From positions 124,001 through 188,000 of the forward strand of contig NZ_FNVT01000018.1 of NCBI RefSeq assembly GCF_900108335.1: a DNA stretch of 64,000 nucleotides. Reading direction: 5' to 3'. Both the position numbers and the translations under genes were made by a program. Source of the stretch: Nonomuraea solani. GTDB taxonomy: Bacteria; Actinomycetota; Actinomycetes; Streptosporangiales; Streptosporangiaceae. Positions 22,979-31,486 of this stretch are shown here, piece by piece. Numbering within the stretch: position 1 is the stretch's first letter; each line of letters opens with the position of its first letter. Under the pieces are notes generated by a model, which saw only the letters and a program-made list of their open reading frames with translations, made no database searches and was not told the DNA's origin.

Positions 22979-23863
22979 ATGGAGTTGAATTCGCTCAGGC
23001 AGTTCCTGGTGGTGGCGCGGCTGGAACACCTCAGCGGCGCGGCCGAGGAGCTTCGCGTCGCGCAGCCGTCGCTGAGCCGTACCATCGCCCGGCTGGAGAG
23101 CGAGCTGCGCACCCCGCTGTTCGACCGGAGCGGCCGGCTGCGGCTCAACGACGCGGGCCGGCTCTTCCGCGACTACGTCGAACGCTCCCTGGGCGAGCTG
23201 GACGCGGGACGGCGGGCCGTCGCCGAGGCCGTCAGCGAGGGCATGGGCACCGTACGCCTCGCGTCGGAGACCTTCCTCACCCTCACCGGGCCGCTGGCCG
23301 CCTTCAAACGAGCCCACCCGGCCATCGAGGTCGAGCTCCGCTGGATGGCGGCCGAGGACATGGGCCGCCATCTGCGCGCCCAGGACGTCGACCTGTGCGT
23401 CGCCTCCCAGCCGATCTCCGCCGAGGGCCTGGAGGCGGCCGAGCTGCTCGACGAAGGGGTCGGCCTGGCCACGCCGCTCGGCCATCCGCTGGCGGGCCGC
23501 ACGTCGGTGAGCATCGACGAGCTCATCGGCCAGCCCTTCGTCAGCGCCCGCAAAGGGCACTGGCAACGCCGCCTCCTCGACCGGCTCTTCGCCGCACGCG
23601 ACCAGACCCCGAAGATCGTCTGCGAGGTCGACGAACCCAGCGCCATCGCGGCCCTGATCAGCGCGGGGCTCGGCATCGGCCTCGTGCCCACCTTCGCCCT
23701 GAGCAGCCCCACGCGGGTGCCCGCCGCCTGGATCCCCATCGACGGCCCCGACTGCCGGCGCACGGTCACCCTCTACTGGGGCGCCGGCAGCCACCTGTCC
23801 GCCGCCGCCCGGCTGATGCGCGCCACGATCGCCGACTGGGGCTGGACCACCGGCGAGCGCTAG
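22979..23863 (+). CDS. LysR-family regulator
   Basis: 294 residues. The HTH is LNSLRQFLVVARLEHLSGAA, EELRVAQPSLSRTIARLESE and TPLFDRSGRLRLNDAGRLF. The ligand domain includes RLASETFLTLTGPLAAFKRA, GLATPLGHPLAG and EPSAIAALISAGLGIGLVPT. GGGAGG stands before the ATG. Its stop codon overlaps that of the convergent SnoaL-like gene, and both genes carry the TTATCTTG-type operator, so it probably regulates itself and that neighbour. Confidence 0.9.
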   Translation: MELNSLRQFLVVARLEHLSGAAEELRVAQPSLSRTIARLESELRTPLFDRSGRLRLNDAGRLFRDYVERSLGELDAGRRAVAEAVSEGMGTVRLASETFLTLTGPLAAFKRAHPAIEVELRWMAAEDMGRHLRAQDVDLCVASQPISAEGLEAAELLDEGVGLATPLGHPLAGRTSVSIDELIGQPFVSARKGHWQRRLLDRLFAARDQTPKIVCEVDEPSAIAALISAGLGIGLVPTFALSSPTRVPAAWIPIDGPDCRRTVTLYWGAGSHLSAAARLMRATIADWGWTTGER

Positions 23864-24300
23864 GGCTGGAGGTCGACGACGCCTCTGCCGCTGGGGATGT
23901 CGAGCGGCACCGAGACCTGGTCGTGCACGATCAGCCACGTGCCATCGATCTTCCGCAGGCAGTACGTGACCCTGACCCACATGCCGCCCGCCGCCGTCCC
24001 GTCCTTCAGCGTGCCGCTGAGACGGCCGAACGCGTGCCCGAACGCCAGGTCATCGCCCACGGTGAGCGTCAGGTCGCGCAGCTCGTACGCCACCGTCTCG
24101 AAGAACGTGAAGACGGGCGCCCAGTTCTTGAGCTTCGCCTCGATCCCCACGTGCTGGAGCGGCGGCTCGATGTCGAAGGACACGATGTCCGGCGCGTAAC
24201 ACCGCCTCAGACCCTCGATATCCTTCTCCTGAAGCCCTTCGACGATCTTGTCGATCAGCCGGCGGATCTCGGCCTCGTCTACCTCGCGCTGCGCAGGCAT
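23860..24300 (-). CDS. SnoaL/NTF2-like protein
   Basis: 146 residues of the cone-shaped alpha+beta SnoaL fold. The opening helix is EAEIRRLIDKIVEGLQEKDI, then LRRCYAPDIVSFDIEPPL, a TVAYELRDLTLTVGDDLAFG strand pair, and TYCLRKIDGTWLIVHDQVS at the end. Members include ketosteroid-isomerase-like enzymes and ligand-binding proteins. A catalytic role cannot be read from the residues here. It is controlled from the palindrome at 24361-24378 and is convergent with its probable regulator. Confidence 0.82.
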   Translation of the reverse strand: MPAQREVDEAEIRRLIDKIVEGLQEKDIEGLRRCYAPDIVSFDIEPPLQHVGIEAKLKNWAPVFTFFETVAYELRDLTLTVGDDLAFGHAFGRLSGTLKDGTAAGGMWVRVTYCLRKIDGTWLIVHDQVSVPLDIPSGRGVVDLQP

Positions 24301-24360
24301 CGCCGCTCCAACTCTTCCCTTATCAGTGGATGTGCCGCCTCCGAGGTTATGGCTCCAGAG

Positions 24361-24378
24361 TTATCTTGTCCAAGATAA
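24361..24378. promoter_or_regulatory. Perfect 18-bp palindromic operator
   Basis: TTATCTTGTCCAAGATAA, a near-perfect palindrome about 60 bases before the SnoaL start (24300). A half-matching copy is before the LysR gene at 22930. Confidence 0.72.
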
Positions 24379-24420
24379 AGATTGCCATGACGTTATGCCT
24401 TGGGCGGCATGACGCCGCAC

Positions 24421-24460
24421 CCTGTTCAGCGCGGACCGCCGACGATCCGCGCTGAACAGG
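24421..24460 (-). terminator. Terminator of the M4 protease gene
   Basis: CCTGTTCAGCGCGGA (24421-24435), a 10-base loop, and TCCGCGCTGAACAGG (24446-24460). A perfect 15-bp stem 13 bases past the protease stop codon. Confidence 0.85.
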
Positions 24461-24473
24461 GCCGCCATCATGC

Positions 24474-26024
24474 TCAGGGACAGGTCGGCTCACCACTCTG
24501 CGCGGGGACGTTCACCCCGCTCCACGCCGCCTTGATGACGTTGAACTCGACACAGCCGGTGAACAACGTCCTGGCCGCCCGCAGCGTCGCCACACGAGCC
24601 TTGGCGTGCGTCCACGGGGCCGTCTTCATGTTCAGGCCCGTCATGAAGACCTGGCCCGCCTTGCGGACGCCGATGCCGGTGATGGCCGCGCCGCCGTCGC
24701 ACCGGCTGGAGGCGGGCTTCCCGCTCGGGTTCGTGCCCTCGGCCAGCAGGTAGAACCAGTGGTTCTGCGGCCCGGCCGCCGCGTGCACCTGGGTGCTCGG
24801 GATGGAGGAGCTGTAGCAGTTCGGGTGCCCCAGCGCCGATGGGTTGTACATGTTCCTGATCGCGCCGCGGCCCGACAGGTTGACCTCCTCGCCGACCAGG
24901 TAGTCGGGCGGGTCGAGGCTGGCCGGCTCGTTGGCGAACGCCTCGGTCAGCGCGCCGAAGATGTCGCCCGTCGACTCGTTCAGGCCGCCGGACTCGTTGC
25001 CGCTGCCGCCGCTGCCGCCGGAGAACTGGAAGATGCCGTGGCCGAACTCGTGCCCGACGACGTCCATCGACACGGCCTGCTGGGTGCCGGCGGAGTTACG
25101 GCCGAAGGAGGCGAACGACCCGTTCCAGAAGGCGTTGGCCTGGTTCAGCCCGACCCTCGCGGGGTAGCCGCGGCCCGAGCCGTTGATGCCGTTGCGGCCG
25201 AGCCAGTCACGCAGCATGTCCCACTGGCGCTGGGCCGCGAAGAGCGCGTCGACGCAGGCCGTCTCCAGGTTCGTGCCGCTGCCGTTGCCCCAGCTGTCGG
25301 TCGACTTGGTGTACGCCGCGCCGTTCTGGCCGCCGCACTGGATGCCGGTGCGCGTGGGGTCGCGCATCACGTACGACGGGGAGGTGTCGATGGTGACCGG
25401 GTTGCCGTTGTAGTAGCTGTTGCCGGTGCCGTGGACCACCTCGTCCCACTGGTCGATGACCTGGCCGTCACGCGCGTCCACGTACACGTGCAGGATGCTC
25501 GACTGGTCGCCGGCGGCGGCCACGACCTCCCACGCCAGGCGCGGCGTGGGCGTGGTGGCGTGCACCACGAGAGCCGGCGTGCCGATCGAGGTGGCCTTGG
25601 GCGCCACGTTGCGGGCCGTGTCCGCCGCCGTCTGCGCGGCGATCTGCGGCTTGGTGTCCAGCGCGATCATCGTCTGCTGGCCGGTGTCGATCGTGCTGAC
25701 GGACCTGCCGGACTTGGCGGTCGTCACGACCACCTCGCCGCCGTAGACGGGCAGGCCGGCGTACGTGCGCGTGTACGTGAGGTGCTGGATGCCGTTGACG
25801 CCGGCGATGGCCGACGACAGGGAGAAGTCGTCCTGGTCGGCGGCCAGGAGCCGCGTCCGGCTGGAGTCGATGACGCTCTGCGCGGTCGCCACCGCGGCGC
25901 CGCGCTCCGAGGGTGAGGGCGGGTCGGCCACCTGGGCGTTCGCGCTTGTGACGCCCGCCGGTGTGGTGAGGGTCAGGGCTAACGCGAGTATGGCGGCAGT
26001 GCCCAGCCTGAGCTTGGGGTTCAC
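24474..26024 (-). CDS. Secreted M4 (thermolysin-family) metalloprotease
   Basis: 516-residue zinc endopeptidase, exported. Signal peptide 1-30 (ILALALTLTTPAG, cleavage near ANAQ). The propeptide has an FTP/PepSY region (about 45-195: HLTYTRTYAGLPVYGGEVVV, then HVYVDARDGQVID). In the catalytic domain VGHEFGHG (His325, Glu326, His329) and GGLNESTGDIFG (Glu350) give the zinc ligands and general base. GPQNHWFYLLAEG carries the transition-state His. Length fits the shorter actinobacterial forms with no C-terminal add-on domain. It likely has a nutritional role and matures by self-cleavage. A strong hairpin follows the stop. Confidence 0.93.
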   Translation of the reverse strand: MNPKLRLGTAAILALALTLTTPAGVTSANAQVADPPSPSERGAAVATAQSVIDSSRTRLLAADQDDFSLSSAIAGVNGIQHLTYTRTYAGLPVYGGEVVVTTAKSGRSVSTIDTGQQTMIALDTKPQIAAQTAADTARNVAPKATSIGTPALVVHATTPTPRLAWEVVAAAGDQSSILHVYVDARDGQVIDQWDEVVHGTGNSYYNGNPVTIDTSPSYVMRDPTRTGIQCGGQNGAAYTKSTDSWGNGSGTNLETACVDALFAAQRQWDMLRDWLGRNGINGSGRGYPARVGLNQANAFWNGSFASFGRNSAGTQQAVSMDVVGHEFGHGIFQFSGGSGGSGNESGGLNESTGDIFGALTEAFANEPASLDPPDYLVGEEVNLSGRGAIRNMYNPSALGHPNCYSSSIPSTQVHAAAGPQNHWFYLLAEGTNPSGKPASSRCDGGAAITGIGVRKAGQVFMTGLNMKTAPWTHAKARVATLRAARTLFTGCVEFNVIKAAWSGVNVPAQSGEPTCP

Positions 26025-26214
26025 GCTCGTTGCTCCTCAGGGGGGTGGAGTGGACGAGCCCCGGCCGGCTGGGGGTGCCCTCAGATTGACATTGAGAGTG
26101 ACCTAAGTGATACCTCCCAAGTTGCCCATAACGCCGTGGTATGGATGGACGTCAGACAGGAAGAAAGCCACAAGGGGGGAACCAGAGCGCCCGGCGCGGC
26201 GTCCCTAACTATCA

Positions 26215-27036
26215 ATGAGATTTCCAAAAACCCTGCTGCCCGCTGTACTGCTCGCCGCCATCGCCGCCGCCGCCGGGCGGCCGGTGACGGCCGAGCTGCC
26301 ACCGCCGCCCGCGTTCACGGCCGACGAACTCCACCACAGGTACGAAACCGGCGGCTGGCCAGGCCGCCAGTTCCTGGCGCTGAGCCGCACAGGAGACGGC
26401 CAGGCGATCGAAGTGGTCGGCGACCTCGCCACCGCACGCACGATCATCGTCTACGTCCCCGGCTCGGGCCAGAGCCTGAGCTCGTTCGACAGCTCCTTCG
26501 AAGGGCCCGGGCGAGCCGCCCGCGCACTCCACCGCGAGGCCACCACGATCGCCCCGGGGGTCGCCGTGATCGGCTGGCTCGGCTACGACCCGCCCGACCT
26601 GATCAACCCGGAGATCCTCACCATCTGGCCGGCGGAACGAGGAGCGAGCCGGTTGCGGACCTTCGTCCGCGCACTTCCCGCCCGGGCGCGCGTCAGCCTG
26701 GTCTGCCACAGCTACGGCTCCGTCGTCTGCGGCCAGGCCGCCCCCGGGCTGCCCGTCGACGACCTCGTCGTCACAGGCAGCCCCGGAATGGGCGTGCGGA
26801 CGGCCGGCCAGTTGCGCACACCGGCCCGTGTCTGGGCCGGACTCGGGCGCCGCGACGACGTGTTCCGCGCCGGAGTACGCATCGGCCCGCTCGGCTTCGG
26901 GACCGACCCGGCCAGCCCCGGCTTCGGCGCACGCGTCTTCGACGGCGGCACCGCCACGCACGGCGGATACCTCAAACCGGGCAGCCCCACCCTGAAACGC
27001 ATCACCCGCATCGCCGTCACCGGAACGACCGGGTGA
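26215..27036 (+). CDS. Secreted alpha/beta hydrolase (DUF1023-like)
   Basis: 273 residues with a signal peptide (TLLPAVLLAAIAAAAGRPVT). VSLVCHSYGSVVCG holds the nucleophile Ser in the GxSxG-type elbow (Cys replaces the first Gly). TIIVYVPGSGQSLSSFDSSF precedes it as the oxyanion strand, and the C-terminal GGTATHGGYLKPGSP offers the His. The long gap before the elbow and the LVVTGSPGMGV strand are like DUF1023 hydrolases of actinomycetes. Substrate unknown. Its stop overlaps the GTG of the next gene. Confidence 0.8.
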   Translation: MRFPKTLLPAVLLAAIAAAAGRPVTAELPPPPAFTADELHHRYETGGWPGRQFLALSRTGDGQAIEVVGDLATARTIIVYVPGSGQSLSSFDSSFEGPGRAARALHREATTIAPGVAVIGWLGYDPPDLINPEILTIWPAERGASRLRTFVRALPARARVSLVCHSYGSVVCGQAAPGLPVDDLVVTGSPGMGVRTAGQLRTPARVWAGLGRRDDVFRAGVRIGPLGFGTDPASPGFGARVFDGGTATHGGYLKPGSPTLKRITRIAVTGTTG

Positions 27037-27791
27037 ACCCTTCTCCGCACACCCACGTGGACGCCCTCGCAGCCGCCGCCCTCACCATCGTCGTCCTCCA
27101 GCACTGGCTCCTCACCGCCTTCGCGACCACGAACCAGGTCACCACGACCAGCCTGCTCACGGCTATGCCGTCGTGGGCGCCCGCCGCCTGGCTGCCCCAG
27201 CTCGCCCTCGCCCTGCTCTTCTTCGCCGGCGGCCACGCCCGCGCCACCGCCCCCTGGCCCGCGGGGCAGGTGGTGCGGCCCGTGGTGACGTTCCTGGTGG
27301 CGTGGGGCGGCGGTCTTCTCGTCCTGCTGGCGAACGGGTTCTCACAGGACGCGATTCGGCAGATTCTCGCCACGGCGCTCGAACCGATGACCTACCTGAT
27401 CCCGTACGCGCTGCTCACCGCGATCAGCCCCAACCTGCTCCGGTTCACCTGGCCTCTGGCCCTCGCCGCCGGCTGGCTGAGCCCACCGCTCCTCCTGGCG
27501 GTGCCGTACGTGCTCGGCCTGGCCTGGGGGCGAGCCCATCCGAGGCCGGTGAGCGGGCAGGCGGAGAGCCGCCTGGTCGCCCTGATCAACCGCTTCGCCC
27601 TGCCGCTCTATCTCTGGCACCCGACGACCCTCGTCGTGGCGGCGCTGGCCACGGCGCGGCTCGGACCCATCACGGGCCTCAACGACTCCCCCACAGGACC
27701 TTTCTGGCTGATCGCCCGGCTCGCCTGGCTCCCCGTCCTCGCCACCGTGCTGATCGGCCTGGTGGCGCTGGCCCGGAATCGGTCTGCCTAG
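27033..27791 (+). CDS. Acyltransferase 3-like membrane protein (short)
   Basis: 252 residues, about eight hydrophobic segments, including LAAAALTIVVLQHWLLTAF, PQLALALLFFAGGHA, VVRPVVTFLVAWGGGLLVLL, LIPYALLTAISPNLL and LPLYLWHPTTLVVAALATA. The late His in LYLWHPTTL and the general plan recall acyltransferase family 3 (O-acylation of surface sugars), but it is shorter than usual (350-400) and the N-terminal RxxH is reduced to a QHW. It is coupled to the secreted hydrolase by GTGA, so the two probably work together at the cell surface. Confidence 0.6.
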   Translation: MNPSPHTHVDALAAAALTIVVLQHWLLTAFATTNQVTTTSLLTAMPSWAPAAWLPQLALALLFFAGGHARATAPWPAGQVVRPVVTFLVAWGGGLLVLLANGFSQDAIRQILATALEPMTYLIPYALLTAISPNLLRFTWPLALAAGWLSPPLLLAVPYVLGLAWGRAHPRPVSGQAESRLVALINRFALPLYLWHPTTLVVAALATARLGPITGLNDSPTGPFWLIARLAWLPVLATVLIGLVALARNRSA

Positions 27792-27834
27792 AATCGAGGG
27801 TCCATCGCCGATCCGAGACCGCGGGAGGCCGAGA

Positions 27835-28707
27835 GTGGAGCCGACCGGCTCGCCGGTCGAGACCGACTGGGAATCCCATCGCCCGGCGGTCTTCGGGGCC
27901 GCCTACCGCATCCTCGGCACCGTCACCGAAGCCGAGGACGTGACCCAGGAGGTCTGGCTGCGCGCCGCCGCCGCCGACCTCTCCGAGGTACGCGACCTGC
28001 GGGCCTGGCTGGTGACCGTCGCCGCCCGGACGTCGTACAACGTCCTGCAATCGGCACGCGTACGGCGCGAGTCCTACGTCGGACCCTGGCTCCCCGAACC
28101 CCTCCTGACCGGCCCCGACGCCGCCGCCCAGGTCCTCATGGACGAATCGGTGAGCACCGCGCTGCTCGTGGTCATGGAGCGGCTCAGCCCGGCCGAACGC
28201 GTCGCCCTGGTGCTCCACGACGTCTTCGACCTCCCCTTCGGCCAGATCGCCGACGTGCTCGGCAGCACACCCGCGGCCGGCCGCAAACTCGCCTCCCGTG
28301 CGCGGGCGCGCGTCGCCGCCGTGCGGGAGCGGCCCCGGGCGTCCAAGACCGAGACCGAACGCGTGCTCAGAGCATTCAAGGCGGCCGCCGAAGCGGGCGA
28401 CCTCGCCGGGCTCGTCCACCTGCTGAACCCCGACGCCGTGTACATCGCCGACGGCGGCGGCAAGGTGACCGCGGCACGCAGGCCCGTTCACGGCGCCACG
28501 ACGATCGCCCGGCTCGCGGCCAGGCAGATCGAGATCAGGCGCCCCGACACGTTCGAGATCATCGAGGTCAACGGATATCCGGCCCTGGCGACGTACCAGG
28601 ATGGCGAACTCGTCTGGCTCGACACCGCGGAGATCACCGACGGGCGGATCACGCAATTCCGGAGACTCGCCAACCCCGACAAACTCGCCCACCTCGGTCA
28701 CATCTGA
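27835..28707 (+). CDS. ECF sigma factor with SnoaL tail (ECF41/SigJ-like)
   Basis: 290 residues. Region 2 is VFGAAYRILGTVTEAEDVTQ and EVWLRAAA. Region 4 is AERVALVLHDVFDLPFGQIA then DVLGSTPAAGRKLASRARAR. From about residue 175 a SnoaL-like domain follows (LRAFKAAAEAGDLAGLVHLL ... DAVYIADGGGKV). In the ECF41 group this extension controls the sigma factor in place of an anti-sigma factor, and the target is usually an adjacent oxidoreductase-type gene. Here an FAD oxidoreductase follows, with a matching promoter in between. Confidence 0.87.
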   Translation: MEPTGSPVETDWESHRPAVFGAAYRILGTVTEAEDVTQEVWLRAAAADLSEVRDLRAWLVTVAARTSYNVLQSARVRRESYVGPWLPEPLLTGPDAAAQVLMDESVSTALLVVMERLSPAERVALVLHDVFDLPFGQIADVLGSTPAAGRKLASRARARVAAVRERPRASKTETERVLRAFKAAAEAGDLAGLVHLLNPDAVYIADGGGKVTAARRPVHGATTIARLAARQIEIRRPDTFEIIEVNGYPALATYQDGELVWLDTAEITDGRITQFRRLANPDKLAHLGHI

Positions 28708-28722
28708 ACCCGCCATCTTGTC
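28696..28722 (+). promoter_or_regulatory. Candidate ECF41-type promoter
   Basis: GGTCACA (28696-28702), 16 bases, TGTC (28719-28722). The reported ECF41 promoter, as I recall it, is TGTCACA-N16-CGTC; this one differs at one position in each box. It lies 38 bases before the FAD oxidoreductase start and overlaps the end of the sigma gene. Confidence 0.55.
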
Positions 28723-28760
28723 TCCCTGCCGAACCCCCTTCAGGGAAGAGAGGACGGACC

Positions 28761-29909
28761 ATGGCACACGTTGTGATCGTCGGAGGCGGCTTCGCGGGCG
28801 TCTGGAGCGCGGCGGGAGCGGCACTCGCACGCGGAGACGCCGGCCTGCGCATCACCCTCATCGCGCCGAACGACCACCTCGTCCTGCGACCACGCCTGTA
28901 CGAGCCCGACCCGGAGGTCGCCAAGGTAGAACTGCGCAGAATCCTCGGCCCGATCGGCGTCCGGCATCTGCGGGCCACCGTGAGCACCATCGACACCACC
29001 CGCCATGTCGTGGTGGCTGACGGCCAGGAGATCCACTACGACCGCCTCGTCCTCGCGGCAGGCAGCGGACTCGTCAAACCGCGCAACCTCCCCGGCGCCG
29101 AACGGCTCTTCGACATCGACACCCTCGACGGAGCCCGGCGGCTCACCGGTCACCTCCGGCACCGCAACGACTACTCCGCCATCGTCGTCGGCGCCGGGTT
29201 CACCGGCCTCGAAGCCGCGACCGAACTGGCCGCCCGAGGCCGCGTCCTGCTGGTGGACCGCGCGAGCACGGTCGGCGCCCAACTCGGGGCAGGCCCACGC
29301 AAGGAGATCGAGGCGGCACTGGACCACTTGGGCATCGAACGCCGGCTCGGAACGACGGTGACCGAGGTCGGCGACGGATACGCCATCCTGTCCGACGGCA
29401 CCACCATCGAAACGGACGCGGTCATCTGGTCCGTGGGAATGCGAGCCAGCGAACTCACCCGCCAGATCTCCGGCGAGCTCGACCACCTCGGCCGCGTGCC
29501 GGTGGACCGGCACCTGCGCGCCCTGCCCGGCGTGTTCGCCGCCGGAGACACCGCCGCGGCCGCGTTCGACGCCGGCCACACCGTCATGCAGGCCTGCCAG
29601 CACGCCACCCCGCTCGGCAAGGTCGCCGGCTACAACGCGGCGGCCGGCCTGCTCGGCCTGCCGCTCCGCGACTTCACCCCCGGCCCCTACGTCACCTGTC
29701 TCGACCTGGGCGACGCCGGCGCGATCTTCACCCGGGGCTGGGACCGCAGAGTGATGGCCTCAGGCGCCCAGGGCAAGGAGGTCAAGAAGCGCATCAACCA
29801 ATACATCCACCCACCGGTCGACGACGCCACGAAAATCCTCGCCGCCGCCGACCGCGTCTACATCGCTCTCCCCTTCTTCCCCCGCGACGAAGAGCAGTCC
29901 GCGGCCTGA
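28761..29909 (+). CDS. FAD-dependent NADH dehydrogenase-like oxidoreductase
   Basis: 382 residues of the pyridine-nucleotide disulfide/NDH-2 fold. HVVIVGGGFAGVWSA binds FAD, YSAIVVGAGFTGLEAATELA binds NAD(P)H, and GVFAAGDTAAAAF contacts the flavin. There is no CxxxxC redox pair, so it resembles type II NADH dehydrogenases or AIF-like reductases rather than thiol reductases. A C-terminal segment (KKRINQYIHPP) could sit on the membrane. GAAGAGAGGA precedes the ATG. It is probably the target of the sigma factor encoded just upstream. Confidence 0.83.
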   Translation: MAHVVIVGGGFAGVWSAAGAALARGDAGLRITLIAPNDHLVLRPRLYEPDPEVAKVELRRILGPIGVRHLRATVSTIDTTRHVVVADGQEIHYDRLVLAAGSGLVKPRNLPGAERLFDIDTLDGARRLTGHLRHRNDYSAIVVGAGFTGLEAATELAARGRVLLVDRASTVGAQLGAGPRKEIEAALDHLGIERRLGTTVTEVGDGYAILSDGTTIETDAVIWSVGMRASELTRQISGELDHLGRVPVDRHLRALPGVFAAGDTAAAAFDAGHTVMQACQHATPLGKVAGYNAAAGLLGLPLRDFTPGPYVTCLDLGDAGAIFTRGWDRRVMASGAQGKEVKKRINQYIHPPVDDATKILAAADRVYIALPFFPRDEEQSAA

Positions 29910-29915
29910 GCCGGT

Positions 29916-30776
29916 TCAGTGATGAGGGAAGCAGACTCTGGAGTGGAGGCGAAGAGGGCGGCCGGGCGGGAGAGGCGGCTTCAGCGGAATGCCGGTCCAA
30001 TCGGTGTCCTCCAGGTCGTACGTGGCAACGGGGCGGCCAGGGCGGTGGATGTGCAGAGCCGGCTCCGCGCCCTCATCCTCCAGGTCTTCATCGGCCAGGT
30101 AGCCGGCCAGGTGCGTACGAACATCGGCGGTAGAGGCGAACAGGACGAAGGCGTCCTCCCACTCGTTGTTGTTGATCCAATAGGCGCTGCGCAGTAGCGC
30201 GAAGGCGTGGCGGGGGTGGCTCATCCGGCTCCGAGACCCTCGGGGAGGCGAGGCACGAAGGGAGGAAAGGGCCGAACGGGCGCAACGGTCATCGGGTGCG
30301 CGGCGCAGGGCCTCCTGATAGGCGGCGATCGCGCCATCCTGATCGCCCGCCCAGGTCAGGGCATGGCCCAAGTAGAGCGGCATCAGGGCGTCATAGGGGT
30401 CCGTGGCAAGGGCCGCCTCCGCGGAACGGACGGCCTCCTCGGTGAACGGACGGCTCACGCCCTTGGCGTCATACTTTCCCAGCCCGTTGAGCAGCGTTCC
30501 GTCGTCATCGTCGAAATCGCAGCGCACGTCGGACAGCGCCACGTGCCGAAGGGCGAAGGTCGAGGCCACCGCACGCAAAATCGCCAGAGTCCCGGCGTCT
30601 TCGTGCGGCAACTGCTCGGCCTGGTCGCAGTGGTGGCGAGCCTGGGCGATCAGATCAGGGACCGCCCGTTCGCCACTGAACCGCCGAAGCAGGAACTCGC
30701 ATTCGGCAAGCGACCGACCGGCCTGCCGCAGATGGATATGCGGATCTTGTACGGGCATGGGCCGTAAGTCTGCCAT
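29916..30776 (-). CDS. TPR-containing hypothetical protein
   Basis: 286 residues. The centre has one or two TPR units (AEAALATDPYDALMPLYLGH, ALTWAGDQDGAIAAYQEALR). The C-terminal third is Pro-rich with no recognised domain. It starts 8 bases after the stop of the TetR gene on the same strand, so the two are probably cotranscribed. Function unknown. Confidence 0.65.
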   Translation of the reverse strand: MADLRPMPVQDPHIHLRQAGRSLAECEFLLRRFSGERAVPDLIAQARHHCDQAEQLPHEDAGTLAILRAVASTFALRHVALSDVRCDFDDDDGTLLNGLGKYDAKGVSRPFTEEAVRSAEAALATDPYDALMPLYLGHALTWAGDQDGAIAAYQEALRRAPDDRCARSALSSLRASPPRGSRSRMSHPRHAFALLRSAYWINNNEWEDAFVLFASTADVRTHLAGYLADEDLEDEGAEPALHIHRPGRPVATYDLEDTDWTGIPLKPPLPPGRPLRLHSRVCFPHH

Positions 30777-30784
30777 GCGGAGCC

Positions 30785-31393
30785 TCAGGTGGGCGGCCAG
30801 TTTCGCAGGGCCATGCCGGCCACCACCTGGAGGTCGTCACGGGTGGCACCGGCGGCGGCCTGGACGGCGATGCCGTTGGCCACGGCCATGAGGTATCGGG
30901 CGAGCGGGCCGGGATCGGCCCCGGCGGACAGGTCGCCCTCGTCGACGGCCCGCTGGAAACGCTCCCGCAGGAGCGAGATGCCGTTGTCGCGCCAGGCCGC
31001 CAACGTATCGCGGGCCCCTCGGCCGGGCTCGCCCGCCGCCAGGGCACCTTGCACGCCGAAGCACCCGGCGGGGCAGTCGGGACTGGTGGTGGCCAGGACG
31101 GAGCCGTTGAGGAACGCGACGGCCACCTGCCGCGCGGTCGGCTCCTCCAGGGCTCGGGGAACGTACGCGGCGGGGCCGTCGGTGTAGCGCCGCAGGGCCA
31201 GGTGGAACAGATCCTCTTTGTTGCCGAAGGCGGCGTACATGCTGGTGCGGCTGATGCCCATGGCGTTGGTCAGGTCGGTGAGGCTGGCGCCCTCGTAGCC
31301 CTGGTCCCAGAACACCCGCATGGCCTGATCGAGCGCCTTTTCGGCGTCGAAGCCGCGTGGCCGGCCGATCGGCGCCTTTCCCTGAGTCTGCAC
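30785..31393 (-). CDS. TetR-family regulator (SDR neighbour)
   Basis: 202 residues. The HTH covers DQAMRVFWDQGYEGASLTDL, TNAMGISRTSMYAAFGNKED and LFHLALRRY. The C-terminal domain (PDCPAGCFGVQGALAAGEPG) has a Cys pair typical of the AcrR-like/TetR group found with SDR genes. It is divergent from the SDR at 31487. Two near-identical operators in the 93-base gap suggest it represses both and is released by a small electrophile or related ligand. Confidence 0.88.
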   Translation of the reverse strand: MQTQGKAPIGRPRGFDAEKALDQAMRVFWDQGYEGASLTDLTNAMGISRTSMYAAFGNKEDLFHLALRRYTDGPAAYVPRALEEPTARQVAVAFLNGSVLATTSPDCPAGCFGVQGALAAGEPGRGARDTLAAWRDNGISLLRERFQRAVDEGDLSAGADPGPLARYLMAVANGIAVQAAAGATRDDLQVVAGMALRNWPPT

Positions 31394-31410
31394 GCGAGCG
31401 ATCCTACCCC

Positions 31411-31468
31411 TTTTGTACCGGACGGTGCCGAACTGCTATCGTCCCTTCGGCACCGATCGGTACAGAAA
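31411..31468. promoter_or_regulatory. Paired TetR operators between TetR and SDR genes
   Basis: Two copies in opposite orientation, at 31411-31432 and 31446-31468. Each reads TGTACCG-(G/A)(A/T)-CGGTGCCGAA when oriented the same way, and the second has an ACCGATCGGT palindromic core. The mirror arrangement in the shared promoter suits repression of both genes by one TetR. Confidence 0.72.
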
Positions 31469-31486
31469 TCTCTTGAGGTGAAAAGC

